From Myxococcales bacterium (GTDB lineage: Bacteria; Myxococcota; UBA4151), in contig PBND01000049.1 of assembly GCA_002722845.1 (NCBI GenBank), positions 1-34,847 of the forward strand: DNA of 34,847 nt. Reading direction: 5' to 3'. Every line of letters begins with the position of its first letter. The first letter of the stretch is position 1. The notes under the pieces are model-generated. The model did no database searches, was not told the origin of the DNA, and worked only from the letters and a program-made list of their open reading frames with translations. This document shows, piece by piece, positions 14,192-21,989 of the stretch. Both the position numbers and the translations under genes were made by a program.

Positions 14192-15246
14192 CCGATTCCC
14201 TGATTCTCGATGCAGACCAAGAATTGTTGGCGGAGACCGCCACCCAGTTGTTCCGCAACCTCAGTCCGCTCGATCGGCTTCGAGCGAATCGAGATGACCG
14301 CGCTAGCACGGGTTTCGATGCGGACCTTTGGCAGGCCCTCGCCGAGCAGGGGTGGATTGGCCTCGCAGTTACGGAAGACCAGGGAGGTGTGGGCCTGGGC
14401 TTGGCCGAACTCTGTTTGCTCATGGAGGCAGCGGGGCGCCAACTGGCCACCGAGCCGATCTTAGGTACCGTTGTGATGGGCGCACCGGTTTTGGCGGCCG
14501 GCGCAAAGCATCAAGCCCACCAAGATCTCCTCGGTGCAGTCCTTGAGGGGACATCCTTCCTTGCCATGCCTTGGGAGCAGGGTCTGCCGCTGGTCGCTGG
14601 CAGGCCCTTGAATGCAAGGTTGAGGCACGTTGTGGATGGTCAGGTGGCCGATGCTTTGATCCTCAGCGCGGCCGACGGTTCGTGGTGGTGTATCCCCACC
14701 GATCGGGAGGGGCTGAGTCGCCGGCGGGATCAGCGGATGGATTGCCGCAACAGCGCGAGCTTTGACCTCGAGGGCCTAATTCCCCAGGCCGAAGATCGTC
14801 TCGAGACCACCCTTGACCAGGAAGCCCACTTCGATGCCGTGGCGGTGGCCCTGGCAGCCGAGATGCTCGGGGGCGCCGAGGCCGCCTTTGAGGAGTCCAT
14901 TGAGTATCTCAAGACTCGAGCCCAGTTTGGTGGGCCCATCGGTCGATTCCAGGCGCTACAACATCGGGCTGCCCGGCTCTATATCCGCCTGAATCTGGCT
15001 CGGAGCGCCGTCCTGGCCGCGGCTCGCACAAGCTCGGAGCAAGCCCGCTACGCGAGCCTCGCAAAAGCCAGCACCTCGGAGACCTTTTTGATCGTGGCCA
15101 AGGAGGCGGTCCAGTTCCACGGTGGTATTGGCATGACCGACGAGTGCACGATTGGCTTCTATCTCAAGCGAGCCCAGGGGAGCCGAGTGATGGGCGGCGA
15201 TGAGCACCATCATCGTGACCGCTGGGCCCGTTTAGGAGGCTACTGA
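14188..15246 (+). CDS. Acyl-CoA dehydrogenase, small subunit of pair 2
   Basis: This 352-residue acyl-CoA dehydrogenase family protein starts at ATG 14188 and overlaps the previous gene by four bases. The N-terminal helical domain and 'GLAVTEDQGGVGLGLAEL' are recognisable, and the C-terminal half has 'QFGGPIGRFQALQHRAARLY' and 'FHGGIGMTDECTIGFYLKRAQ'. The middle beta domain is diverged. It has the same size and position relative to its partner as the small subunit of pair 1, so it is most likely the partner subunit of an alpha2beta2 steroid-CoA dehydrogenase. The stop TGA shares one base with the next start, a Rieske oxygenase gene. Confidence 0.88.
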   Translation: MTDSLILDADQELLAETATQLFRNLSPLDRLRANRDDRASTGFDADLWQALAEQGWIGLAVTEDQGGVGLGLAELCLLMEAAGRQLATEPILGTVVMGAPVLAAGAKHQAHQDLLGAVLEGTSFLAMPWEQGLPLVAGRPLNARLRHVVDGQVADALILSAADGSWWCIPTDREGLSRRRDQRMDCRNSASFDLEGLIPQAEDRLETTLDQEAHFDAVAVALAAEMLGGAEAAFEESIEYLKTRAQFGGPIGRFQALQHRAARLYIRLNLARSAVLAAARTSSEQARYASLAKASTSETFLIVAKEAVQFHGGIGMTDECTIGFYLKRAQGSRVMGGDEHHHRDRWARLGGY

Positions 15247-16178
15247 TGGCCTATGATTTTTCCGGCTACCCTCGGGGCTGGTTTATCGTCGGTTTCAGTG
15301 ATGAATACGGGCCGGGGACCGTGCGTAAGCTGCGCTATTTTGGCCAGGATCTGATCTGTTACCGGGGCGAGAGCGGACGGATCCTCATCCGGGATGGGCA
15401 TTGCCCTCATCTGGGCGCCCACCTGGGCGCCGGTGGTGATGTGGTGGGCGACGATATCATCTGTCCTTTTCACCGTTGGCGTTTCGCCGCCGACGGGCCT
15501 TGTGTTGAGATTCCCTATTGTGACCAACCCATCCCCAAACGGGCTGCTCTAAAGACCTGGGAGAGTCGGGAACTCAATGGGATGATCTATCTTTGGTATC
15601 ACCCGGAAGGGGATGGCCCCGATTTCGATACACCTATTTTGCCCATCCATGAGTCAGCGCAATGGTTACCCTGGAAGCACAGCATGCTCGAGATCAAAAC
15701 CCACAGCAAAGAGATCATCGAAAATGTGGTGGACCGAGCTCATTTTAGCCCCATCCACAACACCCATATCGATGTGTTTGAGAATGCGTTTGAAGCAGAG
15801 CGGGCCATTCAATTCAACAAGGGCACTGCGTACCCCCGAGGTGGTGGAGTGGACCATTTTGAGTTGACTGCCACCTACTATGGTCCGGGCTATCAAATTA
15901 GTGAGATGAAGGGATTTTTGCACAGTATCTTGGTGAACGCCCACACTATGATCGATGAGCAGACGCTCCATCTTCGGTTTGGCGTCAGCCTGCAGGCCGG
16001 TGAGGACCCGGCCAAGTTGGAGCAATACGCCCAAGCCTATATCGACAACCTGACCACTGGCTTTCATGAGGATATTCAGATCTGGGAAAACAAGACGTAC
16101 CGGGAGCATCCGTTGCTCTGTGCTAGCGATGGTCCCATTATGAAGCTCAGAAAGTGGTATGCGCAGTTCTATGCTTAG
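15246..16178 (+). CDS. Rieske non-heme iron oxygenase, KshA/DAF-36 (Neverland) type, copy 1
   Basis: This is a 310-residue oxygenase. The Rieske 2Fe-2S ligands are C53 and H55 ('CPHLGAHLG') and C73 and H76 ('CPFHRW'). The mononuclear iron site is 'NVVDRAHFSPIH' with D163, H166 and H171, plus a likely third ligand D276 in 'FHEDIQIWENK'. The ending 'LRKWYAQFYA' is like that of 3-ketosteroid 9-alpha-hydroxylase KshA, and the 'CPHLGAHL.. GG' region resembles the cholesterol 7-desaturases DAF-36/Neverland. It should therefore oxidise or desaturate a steroid nucleus. The start ATG 15246 has GGAGG upstream and is coupled to the acyl-CoA dehydrogenase before it. No KshB-type reductase is nearby. The gene converges on the P450 gene with a 4-base overlap. 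Confidence 0.9.
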   Translation: MAYDFSGYPRGWFIVGFSDEYGPGTVRKLRYFGQDLICYRGESGRILIRDGHCPHLGAHLGAGGDVVGDDIICPFHRWRFAADGPCVEIPYCDQPIPKRAALKTWESRELNGMIYLWYHPEGDGPDFDTPILPIHESAQWLPWKHSMLEIKTHSKEIIENVVDRAHFSPIHNTHIDVFENAFEAERAIQFNKGTAYPRGGGVDHFELTATYYGPGYQISEMKGFLHSILVNAHTMIDEQTLHLRFGVSLQAGEDPAKLEQYAQAYIDNLTTGFHEDIQIWENKTYREHPLLCASDGPIMKLRKWYAQFYA

Positions 16179-17383
16179 CGGGTAAAGCGTACCGGTAGTT
16201 CTTTGACCCCGTTGATGAAGTTGCTGCGTAACCGCCGCTGGGGTCCGGCGGTCTCGATGGATGAGAACCGCTTAAATAACTCACGGAACAGAACCTTGAT
16301 CTCCATGCGTGCGAGGCTCGCACCGAGGCAGAAATGTTCGCCGACGCCAAATGCAAGGTGATTGTTTGGACGGCGACGGATGTCGAAGGTCATGGGATCT
16401 GGAAACAGCTTTGGATCACGATTTGCTGCATGGTAATGCATCACGACCTTATCGTTCTCCTTGAGATCAACGCCATGGAAGTGGAGGTCTCGAGTCACGG
16501 TTCGCCGAAAGTAATTCACGGGTGTTACCCAACGCAGAATCTCTTCTGTCGCACTGTCGATGAGGCTCGGTTCCTCTCGGAGTAACTGGATCTGCTCAGG
16601 GTTTTCGAGCAAGGCGAGAAGCCCACCGGTGATGGCATTGCGAGTGGTCTCGTTGCCGGCCACCGAGATGAGTAAGAAGAAGGCGTTAAATTCGGCTCGT
16701 GTCAGAAGGCCAGCACCTTCTTCCACCTCGCTGTGACAGAGGTGATAGATGAGGTCCTCGCTGATCTCGTCGGCCTTGGCCTCTACGAGTTCATTACCGT
16801 AGGCAAAGACCTCCATGGCTGCGATTCGTGCATCTTCTACGCTGGTTTGGAACTCGGGGTCATCGAAGCCGATCAAACGGTTGCTGTAGTCAAAGACGAT
16901 TTGCAGGTCTTCGTCGGGCACACCGATGAGCCGACAGATGACCCGTAGCGGGAGATCGGCGGCCACTTCCCGGACAAAATCGATTGGTTCGCCCACCGGT
17001 AAGCGCTGAAGAATCTCGTCCACATCCCGGGAGATTCGCTGCTCCATGAGCCGCACCATTCGGGGGGTGAAGCCTCGGCTCACTAGCTTACGGAACTTCC
17101 AATGCTGGGGTGGGTCCATATTCACCATCAGCATGCGGATCGGCTCAAGATCTTCTTCTTCGTAGTCCTCAATATTACTGCCACCCCGGGCGCTGGAGAA
17201 ATCTTTGGGGTTGGTGCTGATCTCGACGATGTGGTCGTAATGGGTGACGACCCAGTAGCCGCGCCCTCCGGGCTCTTCATGCCAGTGGATTGGGCTCTCT
17301 TTACGCAGCAGGGCCAGGGCTTCATGGGGTACGCCCTGTTCCCAGATATCCGGGCTGTGGACGTCGACTTCATGCAGTTCCAT
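16175..17383 (-). CDS. Cytochrome P450, CYP125-like steroid side-chain monooxygenase
   Basis: This is a 402-residue bacterial P450 from ATG 17383 (GGAGAAGG upstream); the frame extends 20 residues farther, into the operator, without a ribosome site. The I-helix oxygen-binding motif is 'AGNETTRNAITGG' (242 onward), the ExxR pair is E281/R284 in 'EEILRWVTPVNYFRRT', and the heme cysteine is C352 in 'FGVGEHFCLG'. 'MDPPQHWKFRKLVSRGFTPRMV' and the ending 'LRSNFINGVKELPV' closely resemble CYP125/CYP142, which oxidise the C26 methyl of cholesterol-type side chains to the acid. The ferredoxin at 936-1130 is the probable electron donor. It is transcribed divergently from the crotonase, with operator 3 between them. 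Confidence 0.9.
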   Translation of the reverse strand: MELHEVDVHSPDIWEQGVPHEALALLRKESPIHWHEEPGGRGYWVVTHYDHIVEISTNPKDFSSARGGSNIEDYEEEDLEPIRMLMVNMDPPQHWKFRKLVSRGFTPRMVRLMEQRISRDVDEILQRLPVGEPIDFVREVAADLPLRVICRLIGVPDEDLQIVFDYSNRLIGFDDPEFQTSVEDARIAAMEVFAYGNELVEAKADEISEDLIYHLCHSEVEEGAGLLTRAEFNAFFLLISVAGNETTRNAITGGLLALLENPEQIQLLREEPSLIDSATEEILRWVTPVNYFRRTVTRDLHFHGVDLKENDKVVMHYHAANRDPKLFPDPMTFDIRRRPNNHLAFGVGEHFCLGASLARMEIKVLFRELFKRFSSIETAGPQRRLRSNFINGVKELPVRFTR

Positions 17384-17416
17384 AGCGCCTTCTCCAGGGG
17401 GGGCTTGCCGGCGAAC

Positions 17417-17430
17417 TGAAACACGTTCTA
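17417..17430. promoter_or_regulatory. KstR-type operator 3 (between P450 and crotonase genes)
   Basis: TGAAACACGTTCTA fits TnnAACnnGTTnnA; the inner AAC/GTT pair is intact and the outer bases are T and A, but the arms are only partly symmetric (GA against CT). It lies 33 bases before the P450 start and 33 bases before the crotonase start, in the middle of the divergent promoter region. Confidence 0.82.
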
Positions 17431-17463
17431 GTTTGCCTCGCAATCCCCTGGGGTGAAGAAATT

Positions 17464-18354
17464 ATGGCCACAGCGCATTTGAAACTTGAGCGGGATGGGG
17501 CCATCGCCGTGGTCACCCTCAATCGACCCGAGGCCCGTAATGCCCTCAGCTTGGAAATGATGGCCCGCTTGGCCGATGCCTGGGACGAAATCGACGGCGA
17601 TCCGGATCTGCGAGTGGCCATTCTCACGGGGACCGAGGGCGTCTTTTGTGCCGGGGCAGACCTAAAGGAGATGCATGGCGACCAAAGTGCGAATCCCTAC
17701 CATAAGCGCTTCATGGACCGGGATGCCCTCGACGCCGCCATCGCAGCGGCACACGATGCGGGTGATGAGGCCCGAGTGACAGAGCTAGAGACCGAGCTCA
17801 ACGGCCGCCAGGATGACACCCCTTTGCACTGGAAAGCCTTTCTCCGGGACCGGCGGCTTAAAAAACCTCTGATCGCTGCCGTCGAAGGTTACGCGCTTGG
17901 CGGTGGCACGGAGATTCTCCAGGGGACCGACCTTCGCGTCGCCGGCGAAGGCGCCACCTTTGGTTTGACTGAAGCCAAATGGGGACTGTTTCCCCTCGGT
18001 GGCTCAACGGTCCGCCTGGTGCGCCAGATCGGCTACACCCGAGCCATGGACATGCTGCTGACCGCTCGGCGGGTCTCGGCCCAAGAAGCCCTCGACTGGG
18101 GCTTGGTGGGCCAACTGGTGGCCGATGGGAAAGCTCTTGAACGGGCGAAGGAGTTGGCTGGATTGATTGCGGCCAATGGCCCCTTTGCCGTGCAGCAGAT
18201 CCTCGCCAGCGTGCGAGCAGCTGAGGGCTTGCCGGATCATGCCGCCATGGCCACGGCGGACGAGTATGGGTTGCCTGTGCTCTATTCGGCGGACGCCCGA
18301 GAGGGGGCCAGGGCCTTTCGAGAGGGGCGCAGCCCCGAGTTTAAGGGAGCCTGA
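17464..18354 (+). CDS. Enoyl-CoA hydratase/isomerase family protein (crotonase; EchA19-like)
   Basis: This is a 296-residue crotonase. The start ATG 17464 follows a weak GGGTGAAG. The CoA-pocket motif 'CAGADLKEM', the oxyanion region 'GYALGGGTEIL' and 'TEAKWGLFPLGGS' are all present, and both glutamates used in hydratases (in GGGTE and TEAKWG) are kept, so hydration is plausible. Compared with typical 255-265 residue crotonases it has an insertion of roughly 35-40 charged, helical residues at about 75-120. It is cotranscribed with the flavoprotein that follows and shares a KstR-type operator with the CYP125-like gene. The likely role is hydration of the steroid side-chain enoyl-CoA made by the FadE pairs, as proposed for EchA19 in mycobacteria. 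Confidence 0.9.
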   Translation: MATAHLKLERDGAIAVVTLNRPEARNALSLEMMARLADAWDEIDGDPDLRVAILTGTEGVFCAGADLKEMHGDQSANPYHKRFMDRDALDAAIAAAHDAGDEARVTELETELNGRQDDTPLHWKAFLRDRRLKKPLIAAVEGYALGGGTEILQGTDLRVAGEGATFGLTEAKWGLFPLGGSTVRLVRQIGYTRAMDMLLTARRVSAQEALDWGLVGQLVADGKALERAKELAGLIAANGPFAVQQILASVRAAEGLPDHAAMATADEYGLPVLYSADAREGARAFREGRSPEFKGA

Positions 18355-18355
18355 G

Positions 18356-19462
18356 ATGATACAGACTGAACTCGCCCATCGTTTGGGAATGCGAGTGCCG
18401 ATCTGGGGCTTTACCCCATCGCCAGCAGTCGCCGCTGCCATTTCGAGAGCGGGTGGGATGGGGGTCTTAGGGGCCATTCGCTATGTGGATCCCGATGACT
18501 TTCGAGAAGCGTTGCGCTTCATGGACGATGCCTGTGAGGGCAAGCCCTATGGTGTCGATGTGGTCATGCCGATGAAGCTCGCCGCCGACGAAAAGGTGCC
18601 GGATCTTCAGGCGATGATTCCAGCCCAACACCGCCACTTTGTCGATGAGATCCTCGCTCGCTACGGCGTGCCGTCACTGGCGCAGACCGAAGATGTATCG
18701 GCGATCACAGGGTGGATGACCAGTTTCGCATTCGAGCAGGTCGAGATCGCCATGGAGCATCCGATCAAGTTGATCGCTAACGCGCTCGGGCCCCCGCCGC
18801 CCGAGGTCATCAGCTTGGCTCGAGAGCGGGGAGTTCTTACCGCGGCCTTGGCCGGTAAGGCCAGCCATGCCCGTCATCACATCGATGCGGGCGTGGACGT
18901 GGTCGTTGCCCAGGGCCACGAGGCTGGCGGGCACTGCGGCGAGGTCACGACTATGGTGCTCTGTCCTGAACTTGTGGATGCCGTCGCTCCTCGCCCCGTG
19001 CTTGCAGCCGGTGGAATCGGCTCAGGACGGCAGATGGCAGCCGCACTTTGCTTGGGCGCTGAAGGGGTGTGGTGTGGCTCGATTTGGCTCACCTGCAGCG
19101 AGTTCCAGGAAGAGCCTATGACGGAGCGAGGCATGAGCCGAGTTCAAGAAAAACTCCTAGCTGCTGGGAGTTCGGATACGGTCCGAAGTCGGGTGATTTC
19201 GGGCAAGCCTGCCCGGATGCTGAAGACGGAATGGACCCAGGCTTGGGAGGAGGATGCCTCGCCGGGGACCCTGCCCATGCCACTTCAAGGCGTCCTCGTT
19301 GCGGAAGCGGAAGCCCGGATCCGGGCCCACCAAGTGGCACCGCTGATGGGGAGCCCTGTCGGGCAGATCGTCGGGCGGATGAATGCGGTGCGGCCGGTGG
19401 CCGAGGTCATGGCCGAGATGGAAGCGGAGTGTCGGGCTGTCCTCGGGCGGTTTCAGCGCTAA
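18356..19462 (+). CDS. Nitronate monooxygenase (2-nitropropane dioxygenase)-family FMN protein
   Basis: This 368-residue TIM-barrel flavoprotein starts at ATG 18356 with AAGGGAG upstream, 1 base after the crotonase stop; a longer frame beginning inside the crotonase gene was rejected. Motifs are 'MRVPIWGFTPSPAVAAAISRAGG', 'VVAQGHEAGGHCGEV' (the His is the usual active-site residue of the family) and the FMN phosphate loop 'VLAAGGIGSGRQMAAALCLGAEGV'. In steroid catabolism, IpdC of this family is a flavin-dependent reductase in C/D ring degradation, so a redox role on a steroid-CoA is plausible. However, many family members have unknown substrates. Its operon with a crotonase and a KstR-type operator is the main functional clue. 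Confidence 0.87.
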   Translation: MIQTELAHRLGMRVPIWGFTPSPAVAAAISRAGGMGVLGAIRYVDPDDFREALRFMDDACEGKPYGVDVVMPMKLAADEKVPDLQAMIPAQHRHFVDEILARYGVPSLAQTEDVSAITGWMTSFAFEQVEIAMEHPIKLIANALGPPPPEVISLARERGVLTAALAGKASHARHHIDAGVDVVVAQGHEAGGHCGEVTTMVLCPELVDAVAPRPVLAAGGIGSGRQMAAALCLGAEGVWCGSIWLTCSEFQEEPMTERGMSRVQEKLLAAGSSDTVRSRVISGKPARMLKTEWTQAWEEDASPGTLPMPLQGVLVAEAEARIRAHQVAPLMGSPVGQIVGRMNAVRPVAEVMAEMEAECRAVLGRFQR

Positions 19463-19470
19463 GCCGAGGG

Positions 19471-20097
19471 CTATTCCCCGAGCAGCACGTCGATCGCGTC
19501 GGTGAGCCGGGTGTCAGTGGGCTCAACCCGAGACTGGAACCGGCCCACGACGATGCCATCGCCCGTGACGAGAAACTTTTCGAAGTTCCAGCCGATCTCG
19601 CCCTGGAAGTCCTCAGCCGAGTCTTCGGTGAGACTCACGTAGAGGGGGTGCTTGTCATCACCGAGCACGCTGATCTTTCCGAAGACAGGGAAGGTCGTTC
19701 CGTAGGTGCTCGTGCAGAACTCCTGGATCTCTTCGTCGGTGCCGGGCTCTTGGTTGCCGAAGTCATTGGCGGGAAAGCCGATGACGGAGAAACCCCGCTC
19801 CCCATAGCGGCTCTGGAGGGTTTGCAGGGCTTCATATTGATAGGTGAAGCCGCAGCGTGAGGCGACGTTGACCATCAAGGTCACCTGCCCGTTGAAGCGG
19901 GAGAGTGGGATGGTTTCTCCCGCGGCATCGAGGACGTCGTGTTCGTAGATCCCGCGACCAACCACCGGACCGGCGTCGGGATTTGCGAGCGTTCCGGCAT
20001 CAGCGCTCGTCGCCGCACCACCGGCGTCGAGATCAACCACCGCTTCGTTCATGCAGGCGCAGAGGGCGAAGGAAAGAAGCCAGCGAAGTCGATGCAT
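19471..20097 (-). CDS. Lipoprotein glutathione peroxidase-family peroxidase
   Basis: The protein is 208 residues from ATG 20097 with GGAGGC upstream. Residues 1-15 end in a lipobox-like 'FALCAC', so it is probably a lipid-anchored envelope protein, followed by an Ala/Asp/Gly-rich spacer (20-45). The catalytic site is 'NVASRCGFT' with Cys82 (not selenocysteine), Gln116 in 'PANDFGNQEP' and Trp170 in 'GWNFEKF'. A second cysteine (C128, 'EFCTSTYG') could resolve the oxidised cysteine, as in thioredoxin-dependent members. It reduces hydroperoxides, probably lipid peroxides at the membrane. It is convergent with the flavoprotein gene (8-base gap) and has no KstR-type site, so it does not look like part of the steroid regulon. 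Confidence 0.9.
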   Translation of the reverse strand: MHRLRWLLSFALCACMNEAVVDLDAGGAATSADAGTLANPDAGPVVGRGIYEHDVLDAAGETIPLSRFNGQVTLMVNVASRCGFTYQYEALQTLQSRYGERGFSVIGFPANDFGNQEPGTDEEIQEFCTSTYGTTFPVFGKISVLGDDKHPLYVSLTEDSAEDFQGEIGWNFEKFLVTGDGIVVGRFQSRVEPTDTRLTDAIDVLLGE

Positions 20098-20138
20098 AAA
20101 AGCCTCCAAAGCGGGCAGCCTATACGGGGAATTTGGGC

Positions 20139-20173
20139 AAAAAAGAAGAAGACCCCGCAAGGAGGCCTTCTTC
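20139..20173 (-). terminator. Rho-independent terminator of the glutamine synthetase gene
   Basis: Read on the minus strand, a 12-base-pair stem (two G-T pairs) with a short loop spans 20173 to 20145 and is followed by six T residues at 20144-20139. It begins 18 bases downstream of the glutamine synthetase stop, so it ends that transcript before the peroxidase gene. Confidence 0.85.
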
Positions 20174-20191
20174 GTCGAAAGTGAGACGAAC

Positions 20192-21241
20192 TCAGGTGCA
20201 GCAGGTTTCCAGCAGCACGCGAGTCACTTCGTAGGGATCGCAGTTGGCGTTGGGCCGGCGATCTTCCAAGTAGCCCTTGCCGTCGTTGGCCACGCCGCGA
20301 GGGATACGGATGGAAGCGGTTCGGTCCGCGACGCCATACTTGTACTCATCCCAGGAGCAGGTCTCGTGGGCACCGGTGAGGCGAAGCTCGGTACCGGTCC
20401 CGTAAGCGGCCAGGTGACGGTCCCGGGCCTCTTGAGCGCCGAGTTTTTCGCAGGCAGCTTCGATCACCGCCATGCCACCATCTTGCCGCATTGCATTGGT
20501 AGAGAAGTTGGTATGGGCGCCGGCACCATTCCAGTCGCCAAGCATGGGCTTGGCGTCGAAGGTGACGGTCATGCCATAGGCTTCGGCGATCTTTAGCAGC
20601 AGCCAGCGGCTCAGCCACAGTTGGTCACTCACCAGCTCTGGGCCGATGCCGGGGCCACCCACTTGGTATTCCCACTGACCGGGCATCACTTCGGCGTTGG
20701 TACCGGTGATGGCGATGCCCGCTTCGATGCAGGCGTCCATGTGGTCGTCGCTGATCTCCCGACCGAAGGCCCGGTCACCACCGGCGGAGCAGTAGTACAT
20801 GCCTTGGGGTGCAGGGTAGCCATTGGCGGGGAAGCCAAGGGGCCGTCCGTCATCGATGATGGTGAACTCTTGCTCGATCCCAAACCAAGGATCGAGGCTC
20901 TCCAGCGAGTGGGCGGCGACCAAGTCGCTGAGCGCAGCCCGCTTGTTCGTTGCATGGACGCTGCCATCAGCGTTGAGAACCTCGCACATCACGAGAATCG
21001 AGTTTTCGTCCCGGAGGGGATCGGGCGTCGCATAGACGGGCTTCAGGAGGCAGTCCGAGTCGTCACCGTCTGCCTGTAGCGTCGATGATCCGTCGAATCC
21101 CCATTCGGGCAGCGGACCCATATCGCCACTGAGCACCTTGTCGAAGTCACCGGTCGAAAAGTCTGCGATGACCTTGACCTTGCTGCGCAAGCCCCATGGC
21201 TCATGACCATCGATCCATACATATTCAGCCTTCAGAATCAT
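20192..21241 (-). CDS. glnII: Glutamine synthetase, type II (eukaryotic-type)
   Basis: This is a 349-residue glutamine synthetase from ATG 21241 (GGGGAGAAC upstream); an apparent N-terminal extension to 21532 crosses the intergenic region. Length and motifs fit GSII rather than the 450-470 residue bacterial GSI: 'EWGFDGSST', 'IEQEFTI', 'NAEVMPGQWEYQVG', 'GDWNGAGAHTNFSTNAMR', and 'EDRRPNANCDPYEVTR'. It ligates ammonia to glutamate using ATP and does not have the GSI adenylylation loop. GSII is known in rhizobia, Streptomyces and some myxobacteria. It is a single-gene unit with its own terminator and is divergent from the SRPBCC gene. No recognisable NtrC/sigma-54 site was found in front of it. 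Confidence 0.95.
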   Translation of the reverse strand: MILKAEYVWIDGHEPWGLRSKVKVIADFSTGDFDKVLSGDMGPLPEWGFDGSSTLQADGDDSDCLLKPVYATPDPLRDENSILVMCEVLNADGSVHATNKRAALSDLVAAHSLESLDPWFGIEQEFTIIDDGRPLGFPANGYPAPQGMYYCSAGGDRAFGREISDDHMDACIEAGIAITGTNAEVMPGQWEYQVGGPGIGPELVSDQLWLSRWLLLKIAEAYGMTVTFDAKPMLGDWNGAGAHTNFSTNAMRQDGGMAVIEAACEKLGAQEARDRHLAAYGTGTELRLTGAHETCSWDEYKYGVADRTASIRIPRGVANDGKGYLEDRRPNANCDPYEVTRVLLETCCT

Positions 21242-21405
21242 TGTTCTCCCCAGGCAGGTTTTTGAGCAGGAATCATCTCCTGCTGGGCGGGGGCATAGAC
21301 ACAAAGTCGATAAACGGGGAGCGCAAAAACGCCCTTCATGTGAAAAAAGTTTCGCACTGGGGTTCTTGGGCTTGCGCGAAGGCCCTGTTCGCCTAGGATT
21401 CAGCC

Positions 21406-21936
21406 ATGGCCATGTCCTTCTTAAGTCTTTGGTTATTCGCCTTATCACCGGCTCAGTTGGAGGCTGGAGAAATTCAGATTTCTGGGGGCGAAATAGGGAG
21501 CGAATTGCGTGCTGTCGGCCTGGTGAAAGCACGGCCAGAAAGGGTCTATTCGACGGTCATACGGTGCGAGGGTTATGGGGGATTTTTGCCCCGGGTGACG
21601 AGCAGCAAAAAGGTGAGCGGAGATGCCAAGTACCGCAGCTGCGCTATGGTGATCGACATGCCCTTTCCCCTTGGGGACTTGGCCACCAAGTTGCGCCAAA
21701 CCCGATGGGTCGAGCCCGGGCTCTGGCGTATGGACTTCGAGCAGGTCAAAGGGGGCTATGCAGAGAACGCAGGAGGCTGGCGTCTGCAGCCATATGGTCC
21801 CAAAGGCCAGTGGACGCTGGTGGATTATCGACTCCGGCTGCGCCTCAAAGGCTGGGTGCCGAAGTGGATTCAGAACCTGGGGGCAAAGGGCAGCATCGAA
21901 CCTTTATTCCAGGCTTTGCGAGGCCGCCTTGAGTAG
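21406..21936 (+). CDS. Secreted SRPBCC (START-like/polyketide cyclase) protein
   Basis: The protein is 176 residues, with ATG 21406 (or ATG 21412). A hydrophobic leader 'MAMSFLSLWLFALSPAQLEAG' suggests export. The rest reads as an SRPBCC hydrophobic-ligand-binding fold: 'VKARPERVYSTVIRCEGYGGFLPRV' (first helix and turn), central strands with 'WRMDFEQVKGGYAENAGGWRL', and a C-terminal helix 'SIEPLFQALRGRL'. Such proteins bind lipids, sterols or polyketides. It lies only 15 bases before the KstR-type operator 4 and the second Rieske oxygenase, but upstream of that operator, so it is not necessarily in the same regulon. The ligand is unknown. Confidence 0.75.
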   Translation: MAMSFLSLWLFALSPAQLEAGEIQISGGEIGSELRAVGLVKARPERVYSTVIRCEGYGGFLPRVTSSKKVSGDAKYRSCAMVIDMPFPLGDLATKLRQTRWVEPGLWRMDFEQVKGGYAENAGGWRLQPYGPKGQWTLVDYRLRLRLKGWVPKWIQNLGAKGSIEPLFQALRGRLE

Positions 21937-21951
21937 ACCCTAGCGCAAAAC

Positions 21952-21965
21952 TAGAACGTGTTCTA
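21952..21965. promoter_or_regulatory. KstR-type operator 4 (Rieske copy 2)
   Basis: TAGAACGTGTTCTA is identical to operator 1, 14 of 14 bases, and lies 24 bases before the Rieske start at 21990. A candidate promoter TTGAGT (21929-21934), 17-base spacer, TAGAAC (21952-21957) would have its -10 element inside the left arm, as expected for a repressor site. Confidence 0.85.
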
Positions 21966-21989
21966 TTTTGAGCCCTCCCGGGGGTGCTC

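Noticed and set aside
21242..21405. Possible sigma-54 promoter in front of glutamine synthetase
   Set aside because: The nearest GG...GC pair (in AAGGGCGTTTTTGC, minus strand) has 8 rather than 10 bases between, so it does not fit the -24/-12 consensus.
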